Source: Halochromatium sp.
Lineage (GTDB): Bacteria > Pseudomonadota > Gammaproteobacteria > Chromatiales > Chromatiaceae
DNA length: 64,000 bases
Reading direction: 5' to 3'
NCBI GenBank assembly: GCA_010912705.1
Contig: POWB01000016.1
Span: 47,247-111,246 of the forward strand
Positions 8,089-17,351 of the stretch are shown piece by piece; the stretch's first letter is position 1, and each line of letters begins with the position of its first letter. The notes below the pieces were generated by a model. That model was not told the DNA's origin, did no database searches, and was given only the letters and a program-made list of their open reading frames with translations. The translations under genes were made by a program, and so were the position numbers.

Positions 8089-9417
8089 TCAAGCGCGATC
8101 GCCCTGCAGGTCGCGAGCAACCGACTCAGCCGCCCGTCGACCGCTGACGAGCGCCCAATGGATCGATGGCGGCGCGGCAAGCTCGCCACTGAGCCAGATC
8201 CGCTCCGCAACAGGGTTCAAGGGCTCCTCAGCACTGGGCGCATTGACTGGCGGCGCCTGTACCGGCAGTGCATCGTCGATTTGATAGACCGCGAGCTGGC
8301 GCCAGGACTCGACGGCAGTACCAAACCAGGCGCGCAGCTGCCGATGCACCAAGAGTGCGAGCTGATCTGGGTCATGTTGGTGACCAAAGCAATTGACCGT
8401 GATCAGGGCCTGACCGGGCGGCGCATAGGCCGAGGATAGGTTGCTTGGACAGAGCAGGCTGTTGATTGGCCCTTCACTGTTACCGTCAAGGACAAGATAA
8501 GGCCCGTTGATCGGTGCCGTTGGTGCGGCAAAGTAAAAGCAGCTGGTGCCGCGTGTCTCCGGCGCCGGCCGGCCTAGCAGCCGAGCGGCTTCGCGCCCTG
8601 GGGTTGCGATGACCACCGCCTTGGCTGCCCGGACCTCTCCATTGCCGAGGACGACGCCGGTGTTGCTGCCTAGATCCCCAGCTTGGTCGCCTTCAGCATC
8701 GCCTTCAGCATCGCTTCCAACATCGCCGCTATGACCGATGAGGCGCTCGACTTTACAGCCAAGCTCGATGCGCTGTGCCGGGAGCCGCTGTGCCAGCTGG
8801 AGCGGGATCTGCTCCATGCCCTTGGCTGGCAAGGCGGTATCCCCAAGCGCAAAGGCTCGGAACACAAACTCGAAGGCTCGGCTGGAGACCGCTAGATCGG
8901 GCTCGAAGAAGACGCCAGCAAAGAATGGCTTGAAGAAGCGCTTAATGATGCGCTCGGAGAACCCGAGCTGGCGCAACAGGGCGAGGGCGGATGTCTCTGG
9001 GCGCTGATAGAGGGAGGATAGATCACCGTTGATGGCCCGCTGACGCAGGCGTAGCAGCCGCAATTTGTCGCCAACTGTACCAACTGGGCAAAAGACCATC
9101 TCCAGGAGGCGCTCTGGATGCCGCCAGATATCGCTGACGCGGAAAAAGCGATCGCCAATACGTACCTGAGCGCCGGGGTAGAAAGAACGCAGATCGAGCG
9201 CCTGATAATCAAGCTGACGTTACGCCTCCGGATACCAGGTCTGCAGCACCTGAAAGCCGCGGTCAAGCCGAAAGCCATCGACCTGATCGGTTGCCACACG
9301 GCCGCCAACACGGTCGCTGGCCTCGAGGATGCGGAAGCTGATGCCGGCCTGCTGTAGCGCATGCGCACAGGCCAAGCCACTCAAGCCGGCGCCGATGATG
9401 ATGACATCTGCGTTCAA
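8089..9417 (-). pseudogene. FAD-dependent amine-oxidase/desaturase-like oxidoreductase with in-frame stop
   Basis: Translating the minus strand from 9417 gives a classic FAD dinucleotide-binding start ([16 protein letters not shown], then [11 protein letters not shown]). It runs to YPEA and a TAA at 9220-9222. The same frame then resumes without a shift, RQLDYQALDLRSFYPGA, through to a normal C-terminus with RIWLSGE and the ALVSGRRAAESVA motif that closes the FAD site. The whole product would be about 442 residues. A CAA-to-TAA transition would explain the stop. Relatives are protoporphyrinogen-oxidase and phytoene-desaturase-like enzymes of unknown substrate. Sequencing error cannot be excluded. 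It is followed closely by fpr upstream on the same strand (11-base gap). Confidence 0.8.
8687..8722 (-). repeat. 12-bp tandem repeat inside the oxidoreductase pseudogene
   Basis: Two exact copies and one diverged copy of tcgccttcagca encode an acidic DAEGDAEGDQAGD segment. It interrupts the middle of the flavoprotein, next to GNGEVRAAKAVVIATPG, and looks like an expanded surface loop. Confidence 0.8.
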
Positions 9418-9428
9418 TCGGTTCTCCT

Positions 9429-10172
9429 TCAGTGATACTGCTCGGTGGTGTAGTGGCCGGGCTCGAGTCGTTTGTGCCGATGCAGTCCATGTGACTCCAG
9501 CCAGGCACGCACGTCCTTGATCATCTCCGAGTTGCCACAGAGCATCAGATGGCTATCTTCAGTGCTAATCTTGGCACCGGCAGCATCCTCGAGTTCGCCG
9601 TTCTCGAGCAGGCTGGTGATGCGGCCCTGCAGCGCCGTCTCACTCGAGTCGCGCGTGAGTGCAGTGATAAAGGTGAAGGCCCCCTCATGCTGCGCTTGCA
9701 GCTCGGCAATAGTCTCACCGTAGGCCAATTCGCCTGTATTACGGGCCCCATGCACCAGGATGATGCGCTCGAAGCGCTCCCAGGGCTCGGCCGTCTTCAG
9801 GATCGATAAGAACACCCCCAGGGCCGTGCCGGTGGCGAGCATCCACAGGTGCCGACGTGAGACCACATTGTCGAGGGTGAAGACGCCACTGGCCTTGGCC
9901 GAGACCCAGATACGATCACCGATCTCGAGATCGGATAACTTGGGCGTCAGCGGGCCTTCCGGAATCTCATTGAAGTAGATCTCGAGTGGCTGCTCCTGTG
10001 GCGCGTTGACCAGCGAGTAGGGCCGACCGACGCGCTCACCATCTAGATCTAGCGCCACTTTGATGTACTGCCCGGCCTGGAATGCCGCAAGCGGCGCCTC
10101 GATCTGGAGGCTGTAGAGCGCTTGCGACCAGTGCCGTTTGCCCGTCACCCGACCTTCGATCCAATCAACCAT
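9429..10172 (-). CDS. fpr: Ferredoxin/flavodoxin--NADP+ reductase
   Basis: A 247-residue bacterial-type FNR that moves electrons between NADPH and ferredoxin or flavodoxin in the cytoplasm. The FAD-binding RPYSLVN motif, the NADP-binding [11 protein letters not shown] segment, [13 protein letters not shown] and the short C-terminus EQYH, with an aromatic residue near the end, are all present. The ATG at 10172 is preceded by gagagg. The neighbouring flavoprotein gene downstream is broken by a stop codon. The upstream gap of about 260 bases is shared with the divergent glutathione peroxidase gene, which hints at oxidative-stress control, though I can point to no operator. Confidence 0.93.
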   Translation of the reverse strand: MVDWIEGRVTGKRHWSQALYSLQIEAPLAAFQAGQYIKVALDLDGERVGRPYSLVNAPQEQPLEIYFNEIPEGPLTPKLSDLEIGDRIWVSAKASGVFTLDNVVSRRHLWMLATGTALGVFLSILKTAEPWERFERIILVHGARNTGELAYGETIAELQAQHEGAFTFITALTRDSSETALQGRITSLLENGELEDAAGAKISTEDSHLMLCGNSEMIKDVRAWLESHGLHRHKRLEPGHYTTEQYH

Positions 10173-10434
10173 TGAAATATACCTCTCTCTATGCTTCAAG
10201 TTGCGATCTGCCTTAGGTGGCCCCGGAATGACCTTTTCAAACCATGTACAGTCAATGTTCAGACGCTAATCGTTGCTCATGCAGACCCTTAAGCCGTAGA
10301 CCTAGATCGGGGGTTAGGCTAAACCCTATCCATGTCAAGTATTTGCGAGCCCGCTTTGGGAGGCTTGTGTTCAGAGGCTAGCGTCCCATGTAAAGTCTGT
10401 CGAAACTTTGTACAATCAATACCGAGACAAATCG

Positions 10435-10977
10435 ATGCGAATTCTAGCTGTTGTGATGCTCCTAGGAGGTTTTAGTATGTCGACCAACGCCAGCGCAAAC
10501 TGTGGGCCAGCGCTCGATTTTGAGCACCGTCGTCTCGCCGGAGACGAAACCATCAAGCTCTGCGATGCCTATCAGGGTAAGGTGGTACTGATGGTCAATA
10601 CCGCCAGCAAGTGTGGATTTACCGGGCAGTACGAGGGGCTCGAAGCACTCTATGACCAGTATCGGGATCGCGGTCTGGTGGTGCTTGGCTTTCCCTCGAA
10701 CGACTTTGGCAACCAGGAGCCGGGCAGCGAGGAGCAGATCCAGCAATTCTGCCGGCTGACCTATTCGGTCGAATTCCCAATGTTCGAGAAGATCCACGTC
10801 AAGAAAGGCAAGGCTGACCCGCTTTTTCAATACCTTGCGGAACAAACCGGTGCCTATCCGAAATGGAACTTCTATAAGTACCTGATCGATAGAGAAGGCA
10901 AGGTTGTCGACTACTTTGCAAGCATCACCTCACCAGATAGCAAAAAGATGCGCAATGCCATCGAAAAATTGCTGTGA
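10435..10977 (+). CDS. Periplasmic glutathione peroxidase family protein
   Basis: A 180-residue thiol peroxidase of the BtuE/GPx family with a signal peptide (MRILAVVMLLGGFSM...ASA). The protein is therefore exported, unlike E. coli BtuE. The peroxidatic cysteine is in NTASKCGFTGQY, and the supporting Gln, Asn and Trp are visible in the GFPSNDFGNQEPG and KWNFYKYLI motifs. In the periplasm glutathione is scarce, so thioredoxin-like reductants are more likely donors; that is inference. A TTG at 10408 is a possible alternative start, but the ATG gives a clean signal peptide. Confidence 0.9.
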   Translation: MRILAVVMLLGGFSMSTNASANCGPALDFEHRRLAGDETIKLCDAYQGKVVLMVNTASKCGFTGQYEGLEALYDQYRDRGLVVLGFPSNDFGNQEPGSEEQIQQFCRLTYSVEFPMFEKIHVKKGKADPLFQYLAEQTGAYPKWNFYKYLIDREGKVVDYFASITSPDSKKMRNAIEKLL

Positions 10978-11068
10978 TCTCGTACTTTGGTTTGCTCGCC
11001 GGGGCGCAAGCACTGAGAATGGAGGCTAAGAATGACGGCTCGGCCGTCGATGCAACGAGACCGCTGAC

Positions 11069-13870
11069 TTGACCAAACGCCCGTCTTCCCCAGAGGATCT
11101 TGAGCAAGAGGCCATGGAAGGCCCGCCACCGATGCTGCCAGAGGACTTCGGGATGGAGCCCATCGGCTCGCCTACCGATGCGCTGTCCGAGATGGCGGAG
11201 GCGATGCCGGGGATGCGTATCCCGCCCCATAACCTGCAGGCCGAGCAGTCGCTCCTAGGCGCCTTGATGCTCGAGAACAGCGTCTGGGAGCAGGTAGCGG
11301 ACAAGGTGCGGGAGACGGATTTCTACCGCCAAGAGCATCAGCTGATCTTCCGCGCCATCCATATCTTGGCCGAGCAGGATCAGCCGTTCGACGTCATCAC
11401 GCTAGCCGAGGCACTCGACAAGCGCAAGCTGCTCGACGACATGGGTGGCATGAGCTACCTCGCCGAGATCGATCGCAACACCGGCTCAGCCGCGAATGCC
11501 GCGCATTACGCGCGCATCGTCCGCTTCAACTCGGTGCTGCGCCAGCTGATCCGGGCCGGCACCGGCATCGCCGATCTGGCCTTCGATACCAAGGGCCGCA
11601 GCGAGGCCGAGATCCTCGACGCCGCTGAAGCCAAGGTGTTCGAGATCGCCGAGCAGCTCACCCGCGGCGGTGGCTTCAAGTCGATCGAAGAGCTCTTGAC
11701 CATCGCTGTCAGCAAGATCGATGAGCTCCACCAGCGCGACGAGCCGATTACCGGCCTCCCGACCGGTTTCATCGACTTCGACATGAAGACTTCCGGCCTG
11801 CAGCCCGCTGACCTGATCATTTGCGCGGGGAGGCCGTCGATGGGTAAGTGTCTGGCGGCTAACAGCGAGATTCTGCTCGCGGATGGGCGGATCAGCAGCA
11901 TCGAAGCCATCGTCCAGCGGCGTCAGGCCGCGCTGCTGACGCTCGATGAGCGGCTGCGCTTCAGGATCACGCAGCCCAGCGCGTTCGTTGATGACGGGCA
12001 CAAACCCGTGTTTCGAGTCACGACCAGACTTGGGCGCGTGGTCGAGACCACGGCGACGCATCCGTTCCTGACGATGGAGGGCTGGCAACCGCTCAGCGAG
12101 CTTGCCGTCGGTGACGCCGTCGCAGTGCCCCGATGCCTGCCGGTTTTCGGCCAACGCGCGATGCGCGACTGCGAGGTCAAGCTGCTCGGTTATCTGATTG
12201 GAGACGGCTGCCTCACCGGCCCCACGCCGAAGCTGACGAACGACAACCCCGAGATCCAAAGCGACTTTATCGCTGCCGCCAATGCATTTGGAGATGTTAT
12301 CGGGCTGCTCAAGCAACGGCCGACACGCACCGCTGATGTCTGCGTGGTCGCGGATCGCGCAGCGGTTCGAACCCGTCGCCAGGCCTTCAGCTCAGCGTTG
12401 CGCGAGGCCCTTCAGGTCTCTGGCTGCTCTCAGCGTCAGCTCGCCCTAGCCACGGGGGCGAGTCCGGCGACGGTCTGCTATTGGCTCCAAGGGGTGAGCA
12501 TGCCTGGCGCCGGGCTGTTTGACCAGATCGAGCGATTCTTCGCGCATGCCCAAGTCGCCTGGTTACCGGGTGAGCACGAGCGCGCGGTCAAGAATGGCCC
12601 TAACGCACTCACTCGTTGGCTGATGGACTTAGGGCTTTGGGGACGCGATGCACATCATAAGTTCATCCCGGAGCCGGTCTTCGCATTACCAAAGGCTCAG
12701 CTCGCACTGTTTTTAAACCGATTGTTCGCAACGGATGGTTGGGCGACTCGGCTCGCAAGCGGCCAGTGTCAGCTTGGCTATGCCTCGGTCAGTGAACGTC
12801 TGGCCCGGCAGGTCCAGCACCTGCTGCTGCGTTTTGGCGTCATCGCCAAGCTTCGCCACCGCTGCATCCGCTACGAGGGCGGCGATCGATACGCCTGGCA
12901 ACTGGATCTGACGGATGCCGATTCAATACGCACCTTTGCAAACGAGATTGGTATCTATTCCAAAGAGACTCCACTCGCTCAGGTCATCGAAACGCTCGAG
13001 GGTAAGCGATCGCTGAGCGATCTTGCGAGCAGTGAATTGTATTGGGACCCCATCGTATCGATCGAGCCGATGGGCCTATGCCAGGTCTACGACCTGACGA
13101 TCCCGGAGACGCACAATTTCGTCGCCAATGACATCTGCGTGCACAACACCAGTTTCGCGATGAATATGGCTGAAAATGTCGCGATCAAGACAGGAAAGGG
13201 CGTCGCGGTCTTCAGCATGGAGATGCCCGGCGATGCGCTGGCGATGCGCATGATGTCATCGCTCGGGCAGATCGATCAGCATCGGGTCCGCACTGGCAAA
13301 CTGAATGAAGAGGACTGGCCGCGGCTGACCTCGGCGGTGACCATGTTGTCGCAGACGCCAATGTACATCGATGACACGCCCGCGCTCTCGCCCACGGATC
13401 TACGCGCGCGGGTGCGCCGGCTGCAGCGCGATCTGAAGCGCGAAGAGAAGGAGCTCGGGATGATCGTCATCGATTACCTGCAGTTGATGCAGGCGCCAAG
13501 CGAAGGCGAAAACCGCGCCACTGAGATCTCAGCGATCTCCCGCTCACTCAAGGCCTTGGCCAAGGAGCTGCATGTACCGGTCGTCGCCCTGTCGCAGCTC
13601 AACCGGAGTCTGGAGCAGCGGCCGAACAAGCGACCGGTGATGTCGGATTTGAGGGAAAGTGGTGCCATTGAACAGGATGCAGACGTCATCGCCTTCATCT
13701 ACCGCGATGAGGTCTACAACGAGGATAGCCCGGATAAGGGCGTCGCCGAGATCATTATCGCCAAACAGCGTAATGGCCCGATCGGCACGGTAAAGCTTGC
13801 GTTCTTGGGTCAGTTCACCAAGTTCGAGAACCTCGCCGAGGATCTCTACGGCGATCTGGGGTACCAATGA
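11069..13870 (+). CDS. dnaB: Replicative DNA helicase DnaB with intein
   Basis: DnaB is the hexameric 5'-3' helicase of the replication fork. The precursor has 933 residues. The host parts are residues 1-260 (N-terminal domain with IPPHNLQAEQSLLGALMLEN and linker) and 694-933 (RecA-like motor with FSMEMP, VIDYLQLM, SQLNRSLE, DLRESGAIEQDADVI). Together they make a 500-residue mature helicase. A 433-residue intein splits the Walker A sequence after GRPSMGK and before T. The start is probably the TTG at 11069, because no in-frame ATG lies upstream before a stop; an ATG at 11114 is the alternative. The stop overlaps the alr start (ATGA), so the two are coupled. Confidence 0.95.
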   Translation: MTKRPSSPEDLEQEAMEGPPPMLPEDFGMEPIGSPTDALSEMAEAMPGMRIPPHNLQAEQSLLGALMLENSVWEQVADKVRETDFYRQEHQLIFRAIHILAEQDQPFDVITLAEALDKRKLLDDMGGMSYLAEIDRNTGSAANAAHYARIVRFNSVLRQLIRAGTGIADLAFDTKGRSEAEILDAAEAKVFEIAEQLTRGGGFKSIEELLTIAVSKIDELHQRDEPITGLPTGFIDFDMKTSGLQPADLIICAGRPSMGKCLAANSEILLADGRISSIEAIVQRRQAALLTLDERLRFRITQPSAFVDDGHKPVFRVTTRLGRVVETTATHPFLTMEGWQPLSELAVGDAVAVPRCLPVFGQRAMRDCEVKLLGYLIGDGCLTGPTPKLTNDNPEIQSDFIAAANAFGDVIGLLKQRPTRTADVCVVADRAAVRTRRQAFSSALREALQVSGCSQRQLALATGASPATVCYWLQGVSMPGAGLFDQIERFFAHAQVAWLPGEHERAVKNGPNALTRWLMDLGLWGRDAHHKFIPEPVFALPKAQLALFLNRLFATDGWATRLASGQCQLGYASVSERLARQVQHLLLRFGVIAKLRHRCIRYEGGDRYAWQLDLTDADSIRTFANEIGIYSKETPLAQVIETLEGKRSLSDLASSELYWDPIVSIEPMGLCQVYDLTIPETHNFVANDICVHNTSFAMNMAENVAIKTGKGVAVFSMEMPGDALAMRMMSSLGQIDQHRVRTGKLNEEDWPRLTSAVTMLSQTPMYIDDTPALSPTDLRARVRRLQRDLKREEKELGMIVIDYLQLMQAPSEGENRATEISAISRSLKALAKELHVPVVALSQLNRSLEQRPNKRPVMSDLRESGAIEQDADVIAFIYRDEVYNEDSPDKGVAEIIIAKQRNGPIGTVKLAFLGQFTKFENLAEDLYGDLGYQ
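11849..13147 (+). mobile_element. DnaB intein with LAGLIDADG-type homing endonuclease
   Basis: The intein begins with Cys (CLAANSEILLADG, block A). It has TTATHPFLTMEGW (block B with the catalytic TxxH) and ends VYDLTIPETHNFVANDICV then HN (blocks F and G), followed by +1 Thr. These are all residues needed for splicing. Between the halves lie two dodecapeptide motifs, LLGYLIGDG and LNRLFATDGWA, of a LAGLIDADG endonuclease. A helix-turn-helix-like segment (CSQRQLALATGASPATVCYW) lies between them. Its position in the P-loop differs from the better-known site at the SG/SIEQ junction used by the Synechocystis DnaB intein. Both acidic residues of the endonuclease motifs are present, so it may still be active. 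Confidence 0.93.
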
Positions 13871-15048
13871 TCATCGGTCCAATTGCGCAGATCGACCTTG
13901 ATGCGCTGCGCCATAATCTAGCGGTCTGCCGAGCGGCAGCTCCCGAGAGTCGTATCTGGGCGGTGATCAAGGCCGATGCCTACGGGCATGGCATGGGGCA
14001 TTGTGCTGCTGCGCTGGCGGAGGCGGATGGCTTTGCCGTCGCGCGGGTGCAGGAGGCGCTTGGACTGCGTGGCATTGGCGTTAGCAAACCCTTGCTGGTC
14101 ATGGAGGGGGTTGCGAACGACACGGAGCTTGGCGCGGTGCTCTCGATGCAGGTCGAGATGACGCTGCACTCGAGCCGGCAGCTCGAGCTCATCCTGAGCC
14201 ACCTGGAGGCCAACCCGCAGCCAAGACCGCAACGCATTTGGATCAAGCTTGATACGGGCATGGGTCGGCTTGGCTTGCATGAGGCTGAGGCGATCGCGCT
14301 GATCGAGCGGATTCGCGCGCTGACATCGGGACCTTGCTCGGGAGCCGGAGCGGGATCGAGAGGGCCAACGCTTGAGCTTGCTGGGATCATGACGCACCTG
14401 GCCAATGCCGATGATCCATCGCATTCGATGACGGCGGCGCAATGTCAGCAGGCGAGGGCGCTTGCCGAACGCTTTGACCTACCGCTCTCGATCGGCAACT
14501 CGGCTGGCATCCTCGCCCATCCTGCCGCCAGAAGTGATTGGGTGCGGCCGGGGATCATGCTTTACGGCGGCTCGCCGCTGCTCGACAGTTCCGCTGCGGC
14601 GCTGGATCTGAGGCCGGTGATGACACTTTCGAGCCAGCTCATCGCCGTGCGCGAGATGGCGGCCGGTGCGGTGATTGGCTATGGCAGCACCTATCGGTGC
14701 CCGGAGCCGATGCGCGTGGGCGTTGTCGCCATCGGCTATGGCGATGGCTATCCACGTCACGCACCGAGCGGCACTCCGGTCCTGATCCACGGCCAGCGTG
14801 CAGCCCTGCTAGGACGCGTTTCTATGGATATGATCAGCGTTGATCTTTGCCAGATACCGGATGCGAGGGTGGGCGACCCGGTGATCCTCTGGGGCCAGGG
14901 GCTGCCAGTCGAGGTCATAGCGGAGCAGGTTGGCACCATCAACTACGAGCTGCTGTGCCGGCTCTCGCCGCGCGTGCGGCTGGATTACGAGGCCTCGGGG
15001 CAAATGTCTGAGGCGGTTCGGTTAGGACGGTCGGAGCAGGGGCCTTGA
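13867..15048 (+). CDS. alr: Alanine racemase
   Basis: A PLP enzyme making D-alanine for peptidoglycan. The N-terminal motif VIKADAYGHG carries the PLP lysine. The C-terminal domain has the catalytic tyrosine in IGYGSTYR and the GRVSMDMISVDL motif. At 393 residues it is slightly longer than E. coli Alr (359), with a Gly/Ser-rich insertion near residue 155-165 (CSGAGAGSRGP). The ATG overlaps the dnaB stop by four bases, and the stop overlaps the radA TTG start, giving a tight dnaB-alr-radA unit. Confidence 0.95.
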   Translation: MIIGPIAQIDLDALRHNLAVCRAAAPESRIWAVIKADAYGHGMGHCAAALAEADGFAVARVQEALGLRGIGVSKPLLVMEGVANDTELGAVLSMQVEMTLHSSRQLELILSHLEANPQPRPQRIWIKLDTGMGRLGLHEAEAIALIERIRALTSGPCSGAGAGSRGPTLELAGIMTHLANADDPSHSMTAAQCQQARALAERFDLPLSIGNSAGILAHPAARSDWVRPGIMLYGGSPLLDSSAAALDLRPVMTLSSQLIAVREMAAGAVIGYGSTYRCPEPMRVGVVAIGYGDGYPRHAPSGTPVLIHGQRAALLGRVSMDMISVDLCQIPDARVGDPVILWGQGLPVEVIAEQVGTINYELLCRLSPRVRLDYEASGQMSEAVRLGRSEQGP

Positions 15049-16460
15049 ACGCGCCAGCCAAAAAAGGCCGCAGCGTCTATGTCTGCAACAGTTGCGGCGC
15101 CCAGAGCCCGAAATGGAGCGGACGCTGTACCGAATGCGGTGCATGGAATAGCATCGAGCAGGTTGCGCTGCCACCGAAGGCGACGCCACGATCAGGTGCC
15201 GGCGGCTACGCGGGAGCTGCTGGGAGCGCGGTGCGTGCTGACTTAGGCGCCATCTACCGACTCGCCGAGATCCCCCCTGAACAGGAGGTGCGCACTCCGA
15301 GCGGTATTGCCGAGCTTGATCGGGTGCTCGGCGGTGGGCTGGTGCAAGGCTCGGTGGTGCTGATCGGTGGTGATCCGGGCATCGGTAAATCGACCCTGCT
15401 GCTGCAAGCCTGCGCAGCCATCGACGCCAACCCGGCCTTCACTTCGACCAAAGGCTCGGTGCTCTACGTGACTGGCGAGGAATCGCCGCAGCAGGTGAGC
15501 CTACGAGCGCAACGGCTGGGACTCGAGCCAGGTGGACTCAATCTGCTCGCCGAGACCTGCATCGAGCAGATCTTGGCCACCGCCGCGGCTGAGGCGCCAC
15601 GCGTGCTGGTGATCGATTCCATCCAAACCCTGTTTACCGAGGCCTTGACCTCAGCGCCAGGCTCGGTCTCGCAAGTGCGCGAAACCGCCGCCCAGTTGGT
15701 CCGCTATGCCAAGCTCACCAACACCACGGTATTTCTGGTCGGCCATGTCACGAAGGAAGGCGCCTTAGCCGGGCCGCGCGTGCTCGAGCACATGGTCGAT
15801 ACCGTGCTCTATTTCGAGGGCGAATCCGGCAATGCCCATCGGCTGGTGCGGGCGGTCAAGAATCGCTTCGGCGCCGTCAACGAGCTTGGCGTCTTTGCGA
15901 TGACCGATCGCGGCCTGCGCCAGGTCTCGAACCCCTCGGCGATCTTCCTTTCGCGCCACTCCGAGCCAGCACCGGGCTCGGTGGTGCTGGTCACGCGCGA
16001 GGGCACGCGGCCGATGCTGGTCGAGGTCCAGGCACTCGTGGATCAGAGCCCGCTGGCCAATCCGCGCCGGCTGGCGGTGGGCTTGGAGCAGAATCGACTG
16101 GCGATGCTGCTGGCCGTGCTGCACCGCCATGGCGGCATCGCGATGTTCGACCAGGATGTCTTCACCAACGTCGTCGGCGGGGTCCGCGTGACCGAGACCG
16201 CCGCTGATCTAGCCGTGCTGTTCGCCGTGCTCTCGAGCTTTCGCGATCAGGCCTTGCCCGTGGATCTTGCGGTCTTTGGTGAGGTTGGCCTATCCGGCGA
16301 GATCCGGCCGGTGCCGAACGGCCCGGACCGACTACGCGAGGCCGCCAAACATGGATTCAAGCAAGCCGTCGTGCCCAAAGCCAATGTGCCGAAAGGGGGT
16401 ATCGACGGCCTGGAGATCCGTCCTGTACTGAGCCTGCGCGAAGCGATCGATACCCTGTGA
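15045..16460 (+). CDS. radA: DNA repair protein RadA
   Basis: RadA is a DnaB-like, RecA-related branch-migration helicase that acts with RecA. It has the N-terminal zinc finger CNSCGAQSPKWSGRCTECG, Walker A GGDPGIGKST, the RadA-specific VKNRFGAVNELGVF motif and a C-terminal Lon-protease-like domain. The length of 471 residues is normal. The start is a TTG that overlaps the alr stop codon (ttga); gag-rich bases lie just upstream. The gap of 38 bases to the next, convergent gene shows no clear terminator. Confidence 0.95.
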   Translation: MNAPAKKGRSVYVCNSCGAQSPKWSGRCTECGAWNSIEQVALPPKATPRSGAGGYAGAAGSAVRADLGAIYRLAEIPPEQEVRTPSGIAELDRVLGGGLVQGSVVLIGGDPGIGKSTLLLQACAAIDANPAFTSTKGSVLYVTGEESPQQVSLRAQRLGLEPGGLNLLAETCIEQILATAAAEAPRVLVIDSIQTLFTEALTSAPGSVSQVRETAAQLVRYAKLTNTTVFLVGHVTKEGALAGPRVLEHMVDTVLYFEGESGNAHRLVRAVKNRFGAVNELGVFAMTDRGLRQVSNPSAIFLSRHSEPAPGSVVLVTREGTRPMLVEVQALVDQSPLANPRRLAVGLEQNRLAMLLAVLHRHGGIAMFDQDVFTNVVGGVRVTETAADLAVLFAVLSSFRDQALPVDLAVFGEVGLSGEIRPVPNGPDRLREAAKHGFKQAVVPKANVPKGGIDGLEIRPVLSLREAIDTL

Positions 16461-16498
16461 AGACAGGCGGATCGAGCCGGAACCACTAGAGGCGTCGA

Positions 16499-16906
16499 TC
16501 AGTGGGCTGCTGCGCGTGCGGCCTGCTCACGAGTGAAGAATTGGCCGTCTCGTATGAAGCCAGAGATGATCTCAGGCTCGGTCGCGATCACATGGCCGTC
16601 GGGGTCTCGGCTCTGCACCCATGACTCCGGAAGTCCATCGAGGACGTGGATTGGCGCAGGTCTGCCGTCACTAAACCGCGATAGTTCGATCTCGCCAGTC
16701 GCGCGGTTGAGATAGCCAGGCCGCCATCCAAACGCACGATTCGCTTGGCTGATACCGCGCGTTCTTGCATAGAGATCATTTTCATGACGCAGGACCAGCT
16801 CAGTGAGGGCGCCGTGCATCCGCTGTGCGTGCTCACGACTCTGCGGTTCCGAGTGGATGACTTGAGTCTGGACCTGAAGTTGAGTCTGGATCTGATCGCT
16901 GTACAT
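16499..16906 (-). CDS. Conserved-looking hypothetical protein, 135 aa
   Basis: No family name is known to me. The C-terminal half reads like a small folded domain with the string GYLNRATGEIELSRFSDGRP, then HVLDGLPESWV, EIISGFIRDGQFFTREQAA. This ends as if a property is read out (GFIRDGQFFTREEA-like endings are seen in short phage and accessory proteins). The N-terminus contains a QIQTQLQVQTQV segment encoded by a partial duplication. Two copies of a GAGGAG ribosome site, part of a 12-bp repeat, precede the ATG. It is convergent with radA and lies 250 bases left of the dif site. Confidence 0.6.
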   Translation of the reverse strand: MYSDQIQTQLQVQTQVIHSEPQSREHAQRMHGALTELVLRHENDLYARTRGISQANRAFGWRPGYLNRATGEIELSRFSDGRPAPIHVLDGLPESWVQSRDPDGHVIATEPEIISGFIRDGQFFTREQAARAAAH

Positions 16907-16908
16907 TA

Positions 16909-16931
16909 CCGTGCTCCTCGCCGTGCTCCTC
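16909..16931 (-). repeat. Duplicated 12-bp unit carrying the ribosome site
   Basis: On the minus strand, gaggagcacgg occurs twice in tandem just upstream of the ATG of the 135-aa gene. Each copy has a perfect GAGGAG. The nearer copy has 5-6 bases of useful spacing, so initiation strength could change with copy number. Confidence 0.8.
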
Positions 16932-17156
16932 TAGCTGTTACTTACCTTATCGGCAGCAGGAGGCAGTTCCCGGATGCTTGGCAGAGCAAAAGCGGTGCGA
17001 CTCGATCGAGTTCCGGTCCGTTCTGTGATCCTATTCACAATCTCGGCGCATGATCCGAGATCATCTCTATTAAGTTTGCCTGCAGTCATGGGTCCAGAGC
17101 CAGAGCAGTACGCAGCCAGTGATGGCACCCTAGAGCCGGATCGGCCCCTTGGGTTG

Positions 17157-17184
17157 ATTGCGCATAATGTATATTATGTAAAGT
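17157..17184 (+). other. dif: dif site for XerC/XerD chromosome dimer resolution
   Basis: The 28 bases read attgcgcataa, tgtata, ttatgtaaagt. The E. coli dif is ggtgcgcataa, tgtata, ttatgttaaat. XerC half-site 9/11, centre 6/6, XerD half-site 9/11, in total 24/28. It sits in a 445-base gap (16907-17351) with no convincing gene. Genes to the left run mainly on the plus strand, while 12 consecutive genes to the right run on the minus strand, as expected if forks meet here. Confidence 0.88.
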
Positions 17185-17351
17185 AAAGGACGCGTCTGCG
17201 TGTGCTGCTGGCCCTCGCCGAGTGCGACGCAGAACTGGCAGCGCACCTCAGGGGCTCACGCACTGCAAGCCAGAGGCTGAGCCTGTCGCGGAGCACGCGA
17301 CGCAAGATAGGTCCAGCCCAAACGAGCGGCAAATCGCTCGCATTCAAGGTC

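Noticed and set aside
8892..9417. Frameshift in the FAD oxidoreductase
   Set aside because: Both parts are in the same frame; the break is a single in-frame TAA.
11486..12316. A 276-codon minus-strand frame across the dnaB-intein border
   Set aside because: Lies opposite the helicase and intein, both clearly coding on the plus strand.
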